Shown here: positions 16,839-24,878 of the stretch, one piece after another
Layout of the letters: every line of letters starts with the position of its first letter
Position numbering within the stretch: the stretch's first letter is position 1
NCBI GenBank assembly: GCA_019695115.1
Contig: JAIBAP010000061.1
Span: 1-33,773 of the forward strand
Length of the DNA: 33,773 nucleotides
Direction of reading: 5' to 3'
Source of the DNA: Caldilineales bacterium
GTDB taxonomy: Bacteria > Chloroflexota > Anaerolineae > J102
Translations under genes and position numbers: made by a program
Notes under the pieces: generated by a model
Told to the model about the DNA's origin: nothing
Database searches by the model: none
What the model saw: only the letters and a program-made list of their open reading frames with translations

Positions 16839-19046
16839 GTGCCTTCCCCCACCCGCCTCACCCAAGCCCGCCAATACCACATCCTGGGCGTCATCCTGCT
16901 CAGTGCGGGGCTGATCCTGGCCATCGAGCTGGTCTCCGGCGGCGCCAACGCGCGCTTCCTGCGCCTGCTGGTGGGATGGGGGGCGCTGCCTTTGGCGCTG
17001 TTGCTTGCCGCCGCCGGGCTGTATCTGCTCCTGCGCCAGCGCCTGGCCCCGCAGCTGGCGAAGAACTGGTACATCGAGTTCGTGCTGGGGGTGCAGGCGC
17101 TCTTCGTAGCTGCCTTGGCGGCTACCCACTTGAGCCTGGGCGCGGATAGCTATCTGGATGCACAGGCCGGGCGGGGCGGGGGCATGGTGGGGTGGGCATT
17201 GTCCGACCTGCTGCGAGAGGGGATGGGCGCGGCCGGGGCCTGGTTTGTCGTCATCGCCCTCACCGCTGTGGGCCTGTTCCTCATCTTCAACTACAGTCCA
17301 CTGCGGGCTTTGCCCCTGCCGGCCTGGCTCATCCCGGCGCCGCGTCCTGCCAGGAGGCCCGAGGGCGGAGGGCGGAAGGCGGAGGGCGGAGGGCGGAGGG
17401 CAGAGGGCGGAGAGACCGGGAAATCTGGCAAGGGTGCGGACGCGCCGGCAGCGAAGCCCGCGCCGCCGCCTGCCGCCGCCCGCGCGCCCGCAATCGCAAC
17501 TCAACCACCGGCCAAACAACCGGCCGCAGCCCGACCGGTCGAGCCTGCAGCCAAACCGATTGTTGCCCCGACCACAGCCACCGTCGCCCGCGGTCTCGCT
17601 CCGCCGCCGACCCCCCGTCGCGGCAAAAAACTCCCGCCGCTCGACCTGCTGCAGGGCGAGGACAAAGGCGGGTCGAGCAACCAGCAGGCCGCCATCCAGG
17701 CCGCCATCATCGAAGACACCCTGGCCAGCTTCGGCATCCCGGCCAAAGTCGTGGAAACCAACATCGGCCCCACCGTCACCCAATTCGGCGTCGCGCCCGG
17801 CAACATCCAGAAGAACGACCGCATCCTGCGCGTGCGCGTCAACCAGATCGTGTCGCTGTCCGACGACCTGGCCCTGGCCCTGGCCGCCAGCCCCGTGCGG
17901 ATCGAGGCCCCCGTGCCGGGCCGCCCCTACGTTGGCATCGAAGTCCCCAACCCCGACAGCACCCTGGTCAGCCTGCGCCGCCTCTTGCAGGATCGCGCCT
18001 TCAAGAAGATCGGCGCACCCCTGGCCGTCCCCTTCGGTCGCGATGTCAGTGGGGCCATCGTCGCCGCCGACCTGCACAAACTACCGCACCTGCTCATCGC
18101 CGGCGCCACCGGGTCGGGCAAATCGGTGGCCCTGAACGCCATCATCTGCTCCCTGCTTTTCAACAACACCCCCGACGCCCTGCGCCTGATCCTGGTCGAC
18201 CCCAAGCGCGTCGAATTCCCCGGCTACAATGGCATCCCCCACCTGGTGGCGCCGGTGGTGACGGAGATCGACCACGCCGGCGGCGCCCTGAGTTGGCTGC
18301 TGATCGAGATGGACGAACGCTATCGTCGCTTCGCCGCCCGCAACGTCCGCAACATCACGGCCTTCAACGAAAGCGCCCCTGCCAGCGAACGCCTGCCCTA
18401 CCTGGTGCTGGTGATCGACGAGCTGGCCGACATGATGATGACCGCCCCAGAGGTGATCGAGGCCAAGCTCGTCCGCCTGGCGCAGATGGCGCGCGCCACC
18501 GGCATCCACCTGGTTGTAGCCACGCAGCGGCCCTCGGTGGATGTGGTGACGGGGCTGATCAAGGCCAACTTCCCCGCCCGGCTGGCCTTCGCAGTCACCA
18601 GCCAGATCGACTCGCGCGTCATCCTCGACACGCCCGGCGCCGAGAAGCTGTTGGGGCGAGGCGACGGCCTGCTGATGACCGCCGACAGCGCCAAATTGCG
18701 ACGCATCCAGGGCTGCTTCGTCAGCGACAACGAGATCGGCGACCTGGTGCGCTGGTGGCAGACCAACTACCCCGCGCCGCCGCCCGACCCCACCCGGCCG
18801 CGCTATCCCTGGAGCCAACTGATGGCGGATGAGGCGACCGCCGATGACCTGATGCAGCAGGCCATCGAGAAGCTCCGCAGCCGCCAGACGATCAGCGTAT
18901 CGGGTTTGCAGCGACTGCTGGGTGTGGGCTATCCGCGGGCGGCCCGGCTGATGGAAGAGCTGGAGACGGAGGGCATCGTCGGGCCAGAGGGCGACCGGCG
19001 CACGGGCCGGCCGGTGCTGATCGAGGATGAGGATCTGCTCGGCTAG
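16839..19046 (+). CDS. ftsK: FtsK/SpoIIIE DNA translocase
   Basis: FtsK-type proteins sit at the division septum and pump chromosomal DNA. The 735-residue protein has about four N-terminal membrane helices (within residues 15-155) and a low-complexity Pro/Ala linker (about 170-265). The motor has Walker A GATGSGKS at 422-429 and Walker [12 protein letters not shown] (D527, E528). It ends in a gamma-type winged helix ([21 protein letters not shown]). The GTG at 16839 is the first start after the repeat array and precedes the first helix closely. The linker contains an in-frame heptamer insertion (17361-17416). Length is between short FtsK and SpoIIIE forms. Confidence 0.93.
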   Translation: MPSPTRLTQARQYHILGVILLSAGLILAIELVSGGANARFLRLLVGWGALPLALLLAAAGLYLLLRQRLAPQLAKNWYIEFVLGVQALFVAALAATHLSLGADSYLDAQAGRGGGMVGWALSDLLREGMGAAGAWFVVIALTAVGLFLIFNYSPLRALPLPAWLIPAPRPARRPEGGGRKAEGGGRRAEGGETGKSGKGADAPAAKPAPPPAAARAPAIATQPPAKQPAAARPVEPAAKPIVAPTTATVARGLAPPPTPRRGKKLPPLDLLQGEDKGGSSNQQAAIQAAIIEDTLASFGIPAKVVETNIGPTVTQFGVAPGNIQKNDRILRVRVNQIVSLSDDLALALAASPVRIEAPVPGRPYVGIEVPNPDSTLVSLRRLLQDRAFKKIGAPLAVPFGRDVSGAIVAADLHKLPHLLIAGATGSGKSVALNAIICSLLFNNTPDALRLILVDPKRVEFPGYNGIPHLVAPVVTEIDHAGGALSWLLIEMDERYRRFAARNVRNITAFNESAPASERLPYLVLVIDELADMMMTAPEVIEAKLVRLAQMARATGIHLVVATQRPSVDVVTGLIKANFPARLAFAVTSQIDSRVILDTPGAEKLLGRGDGLLMTADSAKLRRIQGCFVSDNEIGDLVRWWQTNYPAPPPDPTRPRYPWSQLMADEATADDLMQQAIEKLRSRQTISVSGLQRLLGVGYPRAARLMEELETEGIVGPEGDRRTGRPVLIEDEDLLG
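17361..17416 (+). repeat. Heptamer repeat (GAGGGCG) in frame inside ftsK
   Basis: Eight 7-base units (GAGGGCG, GAAGGCG, GAGGGCA and a diverged last unit GAGAGAC) lie in the linker-coding part of ftsK. Three units make 21 bases, so the frame is kept and the protein shows a seven-residue period ([14 protein letters not shown]) at about 175-193. Confidence 0.9.
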
Positions 19047-19077
19047 CCGAGAAGCAGGTCACTCTGCCCGCAAAACA

Positions 19078-19106
19078 TTGGGGTTTCCCGTTCATTGTGT
19101 TAGACT
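19078..19106 (+). promoter_or_regulatory. Sigma-70-like promoter for infA
   Basis: TTGGGG at 19078-19083 and TAGACT at 19101-19106 are separated by 17 bases, in the gap after ftsK. Transcription would start near 19113, giving a leader of about 60 bases. Confidence 0.55.
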
Positions 19107-19113
19107 GTTTGTT

Positions 19114-19150
19114 CGGTCTGGGCAACCGTCTATTTTTCTCGCCCAGGCCG
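19114..19150 (+). promoter_or_regulatory. Leader hairpin in the infA 5' region
   Basis: CGGTCTGGGC at 19114-19123 pairs with GCCCAGGCCG at 19141-19150 (ten pairs, one G-U) around a 17-base loop. It begins at the predicted transcription start and ends 10 bases before the Shine-Dalgarno sequence. It may shield the 5' end or modulate translation. Confidence 0.45.
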
Positions 19151-19174
19151 ATTCTCATTCCAGGAGACCGCCAC

Positions 19175-19423
19175 TTGTCCAGGACACAATCCAAGCCCGG
19201 TAAGAAAGCCAAAGAGACGATCGAAGTCGATGGCACCATCACCGAAGCATTGCCCAACACCATGTTCCGCGTCCGGCTCGATAACGGCCACGAAGTGTTG
19301 GCCCACATCTCCGGCAAGATGCGCATGTACTACATCCGCATCCTGCTGGGCGACCGCGTCACCGTCGAGCTTTCGCCCTACGACCTCACCCGCGGGCGCA
19401 TCACCTTCCGCCATCGCACCTGA
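19175..19423 (+). CDS. infA: Translation initiation factor IF-1
   Basis: IF-1 binds the ribosomal A site during initiation. The 82-residue protein has the S1/OB-fold core: [34 protein letters not shown], then [28 protein letters not shown]. This is close to the family's most conserved stretch. I chose the TTG at 19175 because CAGGAG lies eight bases upstream and it leaves only a short basic extension ([13 protein letters not shown]) before the core. An earlier in-frame start at 19097 would place coding sequence over the promoter and leader hairpin. The TTG start may limit expression. Confidence 0.92.
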   Translation: MSRTQSKPGKKAKETIEVDGTITEALPNTMFRVRLDNGHEVLAHISGKMRMYYIRILLGDRVTVELSPYDLTRGRITFRHRT

Positions 19424-19455
19424 TTCATCGCGCCTCATTTGGGGCCGTCTTTTTC

Positions 19456-19529
19456 GGGCGAATAGCTCAGCAGGCTAGAGCGCTTCCCTTACAAGGAAGA
19501 GGCCACAGGTTCGAGTCCTGTTTCGCCCA
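19456..19529 (+). tRNA. tRNA-Val (anticodon TAC)
   Basis: A full cloverleaf can be drawn. The acceptor stem is GGGCGAA with TTCGCCC, the D stem GCTC/GAGC, the anticodon stem CTTCC/GGAAG, and the T arm ACAGG-TTCGAGT-CCTGT. The anticodon loop is CTTACAA, giving TAC. The discriminator base is A and CCA is not encoded. It lies 32 bases after infA. Confidence 0.95.
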
Positions 19530-19602
19530 TTCATGGCTAGAAGAGCGACGGGGAAGTTGAACGACAAGGAAGGGAAATCGCCTCCACCACGCAGAGGATT
19601 CT

Positions 19603-20793
19603 ATGGCGAAAAAGAAGGTAAAGAGCAATTTTTCGCAACTTTTGCTCAATCTGATCACAGAACCCCATTTTGTTCGCTACGAGAATCTGCTGCGTGAACC
19701 CAACTTCTTCACGATTGTCGGCAGATCGCATTATGAACGCTGGCATGCGGCGTTTTGGGGTTGGCTGCTGGATGCCAACGGAACACATCTTTTGGGAGAC
19801 TACACGCTGCGACGTTTTCTAGCCTTGCTGGTGGATGAACGCTGTCTGAGATCGACGCTGTCCCCCGATGGCTTTTTGCTCGGCATCGTTCCCTTGGCCG
19901 AGTTTAGCGATGTACAGGTGTTGCCCAACGAGTATGTGCCCGTCGAAACAAATGTGAGGAATGTGGGCCGGTTCGATATCTTCGCCAGTTTTTCGTTTGG
20001 GGGCAATGGACTGGTTCCGGGCAGGGCCAATCTCTTGGTCGAGATGAAGATCGACTCCCGGCCGGACGGCGTACAATCGCGCAAATATGCCGACTGGTTG
20101 CTCGAACAGCATCGCAAGGATGCCAATCTCCTCGTTTACCTGACCCCACAGCTCGGCCCCGACTCGCTCTCAACCGTGGGCGATGAACGATGGCACTGCC
20201 TTGACTATCAGTTGCTCAATGACAAGTTCCTGTTGCCGCTTCTCGACCATCCGCGGCTGAACGAAAAGGTCAAGCCGTTCATCGTCCAGTATATCAAGAA
20301 CCTCAGAACACGAAACAGGGGCATCAAAATGGCAATCACTGAAGAGGAAAAGAGGCTGGCCCTGGCGCTTTATGAGAAGTATAGCGATGTCTTCGACTCG
20401 ATCTACGACGCGTTGGTTTCAGTAGGAACGATCGACGCCAGCACGGCCGATGTGTCGTCGGCGAGGGGAAGGGCTTCGGGCAGGTTGGCTGTACGGGTCG
20501 AGGATGCCCTGATCAGTGGGGACAATGTCAGGCTGCTCTTCGCCGAAGTGCTGCGCTATTTGGTGGATCATGACTACGTGCTGCGACTGCCCATGCCCTG
20601 GGGAAGCAGCAACCAACGCTACATTATCACCAATGAGGAACCACCTGTTCATCCCAACGGACGGCCGTTTTTCTATCCTGTCAAGCACCAGGGCTATACG
20701 CTAGAAAGCCATTATGCCAGGGACAGGGCGATGCGCGTATTGAACGACTTGTGCACGAAGCTGGACCTTCACTTCGAAGTGGTCGCAACGTGA
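19603..20793 (+). CDS. PD-(D/E)XK nuclease superfamily protein
   Basis: The 396-residue protein has a PD-(D/E)XK-type active site: GRFDIF with Asp125, then LLVEMK with Glu147 and Lys149, followed by a helix with QSRKYADWL. This matches PD-(D/E)XK nuclease families of unknown function that often occur as single accessory genes. The C-terminal half has no recognised domain. Codon use is visibly less GC-rich than in its neighbours and the gene sits between tRNA-Val and selA, which hints at acquisition. Yet its TGA overlaps the selA GTG, so it is well integrated. AGAGG lies six bases before the ATG. Confidence 0.75.
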   Translation: MAKKKVKSNFSQLLLNLITEPHFVRYENLLREPNFFTIVGRSHYERWHAAFWGWLLDANGTHLLGDYTLRRFLALLVDERCLRSTLSPDGFLLGIVPLAEFSDVQVLPNEYVPVETNVRNVGRFDIFASFSFGGNGLVPGRANLLVEMKIDSRPDGVQSRKYADWLLEQHRKDANLLVYLTPQLGPDSLSTVGDERWHCLDYQLLNDKFLLPLLDHPRLNEKVKPFIVQYIKNLRTRNRGIKMAITEEEKRLALALYEKYSDVFDSIYDALVSVGTIDASTADVSSARGRASGRLAVRVEDALISGDNVRLLFAEVLRYLVDHDYVLRLPMPWGSSNQRYIITNEEPPVHPNGRPFFYPVKHQGYTLESHYARDRAMRVLNDLCTKLDLHFEVVAT

Positions 20794-22175
20794 ACACCGA
20801 AGCCGCCTCCCCCTACCGCACCCTCCCCAGCACCGACCGCCTGCTGGCCCAGCCCGAACTGGCTGGGGCGCTGGCGGAGTTCGGGCGCAGCACGGTGCGC
20901 GACGCCGCCCGCCGCCTGCTAGAGGCTGTGCGGGCCGAGATCGCTGCCGGAGCGAGCGCACCGAGCCTGGTCGATCTCATCGCCCGGCTGCTGGCCGACC
21001 TCCGGCGCGACCTGACCCCCAGCCTGCGCCCCCTCATCAACGCCACCGGCGTCATCATCCACACCAACCTGGGCCGCGTCCCCCTCTCGGCGTCGGCCCA
21101 GCAGGCCATGATCGCGGCGGCGACCGGCTACAGCAACCTGGAATACGACCTGGAGGCGGGACAGCGCGGCAGCCGTTACGACCACGCCGAACGGCAGTTG
21201 TGCGAATTGACCGGGGCCGAAGCGGCCCTGGTGGTGAACAACAACGCCGCCGCCGTCACTCTGGCGCTGCGCGGCCTGGCCGCCGGCCGCGAGGTGATCA
21301 TCTCGCGCGGGGAACTGGTCGAGATCGGCGGCGGCTTCCGCATCCCCGACATCCTGGCCCAGAGCGGCGCCCGGCTGGTGGAGGTGGGGACGACCAACCG
21401 CACCCGTCTTGCCGATTATAGCGCCGCCCTCACCCCCGCCACGGCCGCCATCCTCAAGGTCCATCCCTCCAATTTTCGCATCATCGGCTTCAGCCAGGCC
21501 GCCGCCATCGACGAACTGGCGGCGATGGGCCGGGCGCTGAACCCGGCTGTGCCCCTGATCGATGACCTGGGCAGCGGCGCCCTCATCGACACCGCCCCCT
21601 TTGGCCTGGCCCACGAGCCGACCGTGCCAGAAAGCCTGGCCGCGGGCGCAACCATTGTCACCTTCAGCGGCGACAAGCTGCTGGGCGGGCCGCAGGCGGG
21701 CCTCATCGTTGGCGACAAGGCCCTCATCGCCGCCCTCAAGCGCCACCCCCTGACCCGCGCCCTGCGCCTGGACAAGATCACCCTGGCGGCGCTGCAAGCT
21801 ACCTTGCTGGCCTATCTGCGCGGGACGGCCGCCGCCGAACTCCCGGTCTGGCAGATGATCGGCGCCGACCCGGCCAGCCTGGAAGCCCGCGCCCGCGCCT
21901 GGGCCGACGCCCTGACCCGCGCTGGCCTGGCCGCCGAGCTACGACCCGGCCAGAGCGCCATCGGCGGCGGCTCGCTGCCCGGCCAGACCCTGCCCACCAC
22001 CCTCCTGACCCTGCCGGTTGCCCAACCCGATGTTCTGGCGGAGCAATTGCGGCGCGGCAATCCGCCCGTCGTCGCCCGCATCGACGATGACGCCCTGGTC
22101 TTCGACCCGCGCACCGTGCTACCAGGGCAGGAGGAGGCGCTGTTGGCCGCCATTCACCTTTCTTTCGGAGCCTGA
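20790..22175 (+). CDS. selA: L-seryl-tRNA(Sec) selenium transferase
   Basis: SelA converts seryl-tRNA(Sec) to selenocysteinyl-tRNA(Sec) using selenophosphate and PLP. The 461-residue protein has the N-terminal YRTLPSTDRLL and the conserved INATGVIIHTNLGR. GEVIISRGELVEIGGGFRIPD-like sequence follows, and the PLP lysine 296 lies in SGDKLLGGPQ. GTG at 20790 is chosen because it begins just before the conserved N-terminus; it overlaps the nuclease stop (GTGA). A GTG at 20751 is possible but would overlap more. SelB, SelD and tRNA-Sec must be elsewhere if the pathway is functional. Confidence 0.94.
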   Translation: MNTEAASPYRTLPSTDRLLAQPELAGALAEFGRSTVRDAARRLLEAVRAEIAAGASAPSLVDLIARLLADLRRDLTPSLRPLINATGVIIHTNLGRVPLSASAQQAMIAAATGYSNLEYDLEAGQRGSRYDHAERQLCELTGAEAALVVNNNAAAVTLALRGLAAGREVIISRGELVEIGGGFRIPDILAQSGARLVEVGTTNRTRLADYSAALTPATAAILKVHPSNFRIIGFSQAAAIDELAAMGRALNPAVPLIDDLGSGALIDTAPFGLAHEPTVPESLAAGATIVTFSGDKLLGGPQAGLIVGDKALIAALKRHPLTRALRLDKITLAALQATLLAYLRGTAAAELPVWQMIGADPASLEARARAWADALTRAGLAAELRPGQSAIGGGSLPGQTLPTTLLTLPVAQPDVLAEQLRRGNPPVVARIDDDALVFDPRTVLPGQEEALLAAIHLSFGA

Positions 22176-22177
22176 AG

Positions 22178-22582
22178 ATGGAGAGCGTTCTGCAAGGCCG
22201 CGTCATTCGCGCGGGCCGGGCCGAGGGTCCGGCGCTGGTCAGCCCCGCCGCCATCGGCTTCTTGGGCGGCGTCGATCCTGATAGCGGCGTCGTCCTCGAC
22301 CCCGGCCACCCGTTGCAAGGCCAGTCCATCGCCGGCAAGATCCTGGTCTTCCCGCACGGCAAAGGCTCGACGGTGGGTTCCTACACCATCCTGCGGCTGG
22401 CGCGGGCGGGGGCGGCCCCGCTGGCGATGATCAACAGCAACTCAGAAGCGATCACGGCGGTGGGAGCGATCATCGCCGACATCCCCATGGTCGATCAGAT
22501 CGACATCGGGCGCATTCAGACTGGCGACTGGGTGAGGGTGGAGGGCGAGAGGGTGGAGGTGAGGTCGGATCGCAACCAGTAA
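22178..22582 (+). CDS. DUF126 protein, aconitase-X small-subunit (swivel domain) type
   Basis: The 134-residue protein matches the small subunit of aconitase X: GRAEGPALVSPAAIGFLGGVD, then the hallmark PHGKGSTVGSYTI and IIADIPMVDQ. In two-subunit aconitase X enzymes this swivel domain works with a DUF521 [Fe-S] large subunit. Examples are phosphomevalonate dehydratase in archaea and cis-3-hydroxyproline dehydratase in bacteria. No DUF521 gene is next to it here. It begins two bases after the selA stop with GGAG at 22167-22170, so it is co-transcribed with selA. The dehydratase substrate is unknown. Confidence 0.85.
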   Translation: MESVLQGRVIRAGRAEGPALVSPAAIGFLGGVDPDSGVVLDPGHPLQGQSIAGKILVFPHGKGSTVGSYTILRLARAGAAPLAMINSNSEAITAVGAIIADIPMVDQIDIGRIQTGDWVRVEGERVEVRSDRNQ

Positions 22583-22624
22583 TAGATCGCCCCGGCCCAA
22601 TGACAAGCACGAGCCGGGGCGATG

Positions 22625-22721
22625 AACGACTGAAGTCGTTGCTACGGGGGGCGGGCGATGAACGACTAAAGTCGTTACTACGGGGGGCGATTATGAGAGA
22701 GGGTGAACGGCTGAAGCCGTT
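22625..22721. repeat. Three palindromic repeat units (AACGACTGAAGTCGTT type)
   Basis: Units lie at 22625-22640 (AACGACTGAAGTCGTT), 22661-22676 (AACGACTAAAGTCGTT) and 22706-22721 (AACGGCTGAAGCCGTT), joined by TACGGGGGGCG-like spacers. The third unit has paired changes in both arms, so the stem is kept. It overlaps the 3' end of the P450 gene and encodes its tail. Confidence 0.85.
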
Positions 22722-24079
22722 ACGACGAGGGGTGGGGGCGGGGGTGAGATGTGGGGGTAGCGACGCTTGTAATGGATCAGGGTTGGCGTTGGCCGGGCCG
22801 CGCCCATGCCGTTGAGCACACGCGGGTTGGGGCTGAGCAGCTTGAGATCGAATTGTTGGAACAGGAGGGCGGCAATGATGCTCATCTCGGTGTTGGCGAA
22901 GTTCATCCCTGCGCACTTGTGGACGCCGCCGCCAAAACCGATCAGGCTGAAGCGATGCTGTTTGTCTTCCTCGCGACCGGGGGCAAAGCGCAGCGGGTCG
23001 TAGGTTTCGGGGTCGCGGAACCATTCGGGCAGGTAGTGGGCGACCATGGCCGCCGTCTGCACCAGCCAGCCGGCGGGAACCAGAAAGTCGCCAAATTCGA
23101 TGTCCTGCTCGGCATGGCGCATCACCATCTCGGCCGAGGGTCGCAACCGTTCGGTCTCGCGCACGGCCCAGGCGATGTGGTCGAGGTCGTTGACCAGGGC
23201 GGCGTCGAAGGGAGCGCCATAGGGAAGTTTGGCGGCCAGTTCGGCCCGCACCAGATCGATGTACCACGGATTCTGGAGCATGAGGATGATCGTCCAGGCC
23301 GATTGGCCGGCGGTGGTCTCGTGGCCGGCGAAGTTGAGGCCGAGGATGAGCGAGAAGAGGGCGTCGTCCTCCAGCTCGCGGCCGTCTTTGTAGCGGGCGT
23401 TGACGAAGTCCTGTAAGAAATCGTCGTAGCGTTCGGGGTGGGCGCGGCGCTCGGCGATGATCGGCCTCAGGATCTCGATCATCCTGGCCTTGGCGCGGTC
23501 GCGGCGGCGGAATTTGGGCAGCGGCCAGTGGGGTGGGATCAGCGGGTCGAGCGCCCGGCCCAGGTCGCCATACAAGGCCCAGAATTCCGGCCCTACGCTC
23601 TGCTGGAAGGCCTCGCCCATGAGGGCGTAGCCGGCCACGTTTTGCACCAGGCGATTCATGGCCCCGGTGATCTCGATCTCGCCTTCCTGGCCCAGGTCAG
23701 CGAGCCAGTTCTGGGTCTGTTCCTGCATGATTTCGATGTAACGCTTCATTTTGGCGCGGCGAAACGGTTCGTGCAGGATGTGGCGCTGCTCGACGTAGGT
23801 TTCGTGCGAGGCCAGGAAGGCCACTTCGCCAAAGATGGCGCGCAGGAAGCCATACGGTTTGTCCATGTTCAGGGCTTTGTCGGTCTCCAGGAAGAAGGTG
23901 GACTGATTGGCTGGGCCGGCGACGACGGCGACGTTCTGGTTGGCCAGTTTGAGGGCGAAGACCGGGCCGTGTTCCTGGTAGCCGCGGCGGAGGAGGGGCG
24001 TCAGGTTGCTGCGATATTCCAGAGCGTGGCCCAAGACGGGCAAGGCGCCGGAGACAAAGGGCGGGGTGGGTTTGGTCAT
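22691..24079 (-). CDS. Cytochrome P450 (CYP51-like architecture)
   Basis: This 462-residue monooxygenase has a CYP51-like N-terminus (SGALPVLGHALEYRSN). The I-helix oxygen-activating motif is AGHETT, the ExxR motif is ETERLR, and the heme-binding loop FGGGVHKCAG has Cys389 as thiolate ligand. No membrane anchor is obvious, so it is probably soluble. The substrate could be a fatty acid, terpenoid or xenobiotic; motifs do not tell. A longer open frame upstream of the ATG at 24079 runs through the operator and is rejected. It is divergent from the TetR gene across a palindromic site, so substrate-induced expression is likely. The last residues are encoded by a repeat. Confidence 0.92.
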   Translation of the reverse strand: MTKPTPPFVSGALPVLGHALEYRSNLTPLLRRGYQEHGPVFALKLANQNVAVVAGPANQSTFFLETDKALNMDKPYGFLRAIFGEVAFLASHETYVEQRHILHEPFRRAKMKRYIEIMQEQTQNWLADLGQEGEIEITGAMNRLVQNVAGYALMGEAFQQSVGPEFWALYGDLGRALDPLIPPHWPLPKFRRRDRAKARMIEILRPIIAERRAHPERYDDFLQDFVNARYKDGRELEDDALFSLILGLNFAGHETTAGQSAWTIILMLQNPWYIDLVRAELAAKLPYGAPFDAALVNDLDHIAWAVRETERLRPSAEMVMRHAEQDIEFGDFLVPAGWLVQTAAMVAHYLPEWFRDPETYDPLRFAPGREEDKQHRFSLIGFGGGVHKCAGMNFANTEMSIIAALLFQQFDLKLLSPNPRVLNGMGAARPTPTLIHYKRRYPHISPPPPPLVVTASAVHPLS

Positions 24080-24116
24080 GGGTAGGGGGTCTTGAACGGA
24101 TGGAGCAGGGTCGATA

Positions 24117-24163
24117 AGGATATGATACAGGATATTACATATCCTTGATATGACCTGTATCAT
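24117..24163. promoter_or_regulatory. Palindromic operator between P450 and TetR genes
   Basis: Nested inverted repeats: ATGATACAGG (24122-24131) pairs with CCTGTATCAT (24154-24163), and AGGATAT (24129-24135) pairs with ATATCCT (24139-24145). A further AGGATAT lies at 24117-24123. The site is AT-rich and lies 11 bases upstream of the tetR -35 box, suiting control of both genes by the TetR protein. Confidence 0.7.
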
Positions 24164-24173
24164 TTCTTCCCAC

Positions 24174-24202
24174 TTGTGTGAGAATCCGCTAAGACGTAAA
24201 AT
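24174..24202 (+). promoter_or_regulatory. Promoter for the TetR gene, probably giving a leaderless mRNA
   Basis: TTGTGT at 24174-24179 and TAAAAT at 24197-24202 are separated by 17 bases. The start codon at 24209 is where transcription should begin, and no Shine-Dalgarno sequence is present. Confidence 0.5.
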
Positions 24203-24208
24203 GCGCCC

Positions 24209-24781
24209 ATGTCTCACTCCCGTCCCGATCCCCGCGTCCAACGCAGCCAGCAGCGGCTGCAGCAGGCGCTGGTGGCCCTCATCCTCGCCCGCGGCTACGG
24301 GGCGATCTCGGTGCGCGAGATCACCGCCGCCGCGGGGGTGAGTTATCCCACGTTTTTCCGCCACTATGCCAGCAAAGATGCCCTGTTGCTGGATGTGGTG
24401 GGCCATTCGCAGGCCGAGATGCTGGCGCTGCTCAAGCTGGGAAACGGCCATGCGCCGGCGCAGGCGGGCCGCATCATCTTCGAGCATGTGGGGCGGAATG
24501 AGCAGTTGTATCGGGTTTTGCTGCTCGACAAGGGGGCGCAGCATTTGTTGGCGCAGGTGCACGAGGCGGCGGTGGGCGAGGTGGCCTCGTTCTGGCAGCC
24601 AGTCGAGGGGGCTGCGATCCCCTTCGCCATCCTGGCCAACCATTTCGTGGCCGGCGTCATTGCCCTGCTGCGTTGGTGGCTGGAGCACGGCCAGCCGTAT
24701 GAACCGGCGCAGATGGGGCAGATCTATGCCGATCTGATCTTCTGGCCGATGCAGCGGCTGTGGGTCGAGCGCGAGGCTTGA
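24209..24781 (+). CDS. TetR-family transcriptional regulator
   Basis: The 190-residue regulator has an N-terminal helix-turn-helix (about 10-57): SQQRLQQALVALILARGYGAISVREITAAAGVSYPTFFRHYASKDALL, the classic TetR pattern. The C-terminal ligand/dimer domain is poorly conserved, as expected. It is divergent from the P450 gene and probably represses it and itself through the palindromes at 24117-24163 until a ligand, perhaps the P450 substrate, is present. Confidence 0.92.
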   Translation: MSHSRPDPRVQRSQQRLQQALVALILARGYGAISVREITAAAGVSYPTFFRHYASKDALLLDVVGHSQAEMLALLKLGNGHAPAQAGRIIFEHVGRNEQLYRVLLLDKGAQHLLAQVHEAAVGEVASFWQPVEGAAIPFAILANHFVAGVIALLRWWLEHGQPYEPAQMGQIYADLIFWPMQRLWVEREA

Positions 24782-24816
24782 GGGCTATCGTTGCCCGACC
24801 GGAAGGCGGCTGCAAG

Positions 24817-24845
24817 TTGATGCAAGGGTGGCAAGCGGCTATAAT
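24817..24845 (+). promoter_or_regulatory. Strong sigma-70-like promoter for def
   Basis: TTGATG at 24817-24822, a 17-base spacer, and a perfect TATAAT at 24840-24845. Transcription would start near 24852, ahead of the Shine-Dalgarno CTGGAGG at 24861-24867. Confidence 0.75.
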
Positions 24846-24878
24846 GACGGCGAATCATCGCTGGAGGTTTTGTTCTGA

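Noticed and set aside
19097-19174. Longer IF-1 starting at 19097
   Set aside because: It would overlap the promoter -10 box and leader hairpin, whereas TTG at 19175 has a good ribosome site.
19430-19455. Terminator between infA and tRNA-Val
   Set aside because: A T-run is present but the preceding stem is too weak to support the call.
19500-20800. Attachment-site duplication of the tRNA-Val 3' end
   Set aside because: No second copy of the tRNA 3' sequence and no integrase gene were seen, so no integrative element is claimed.
22691-24688. 665-codon minus-strand frame extending the P450
   Set aside because: The extra N-terminal part passes through the operator and is antisense to the TetR gene.
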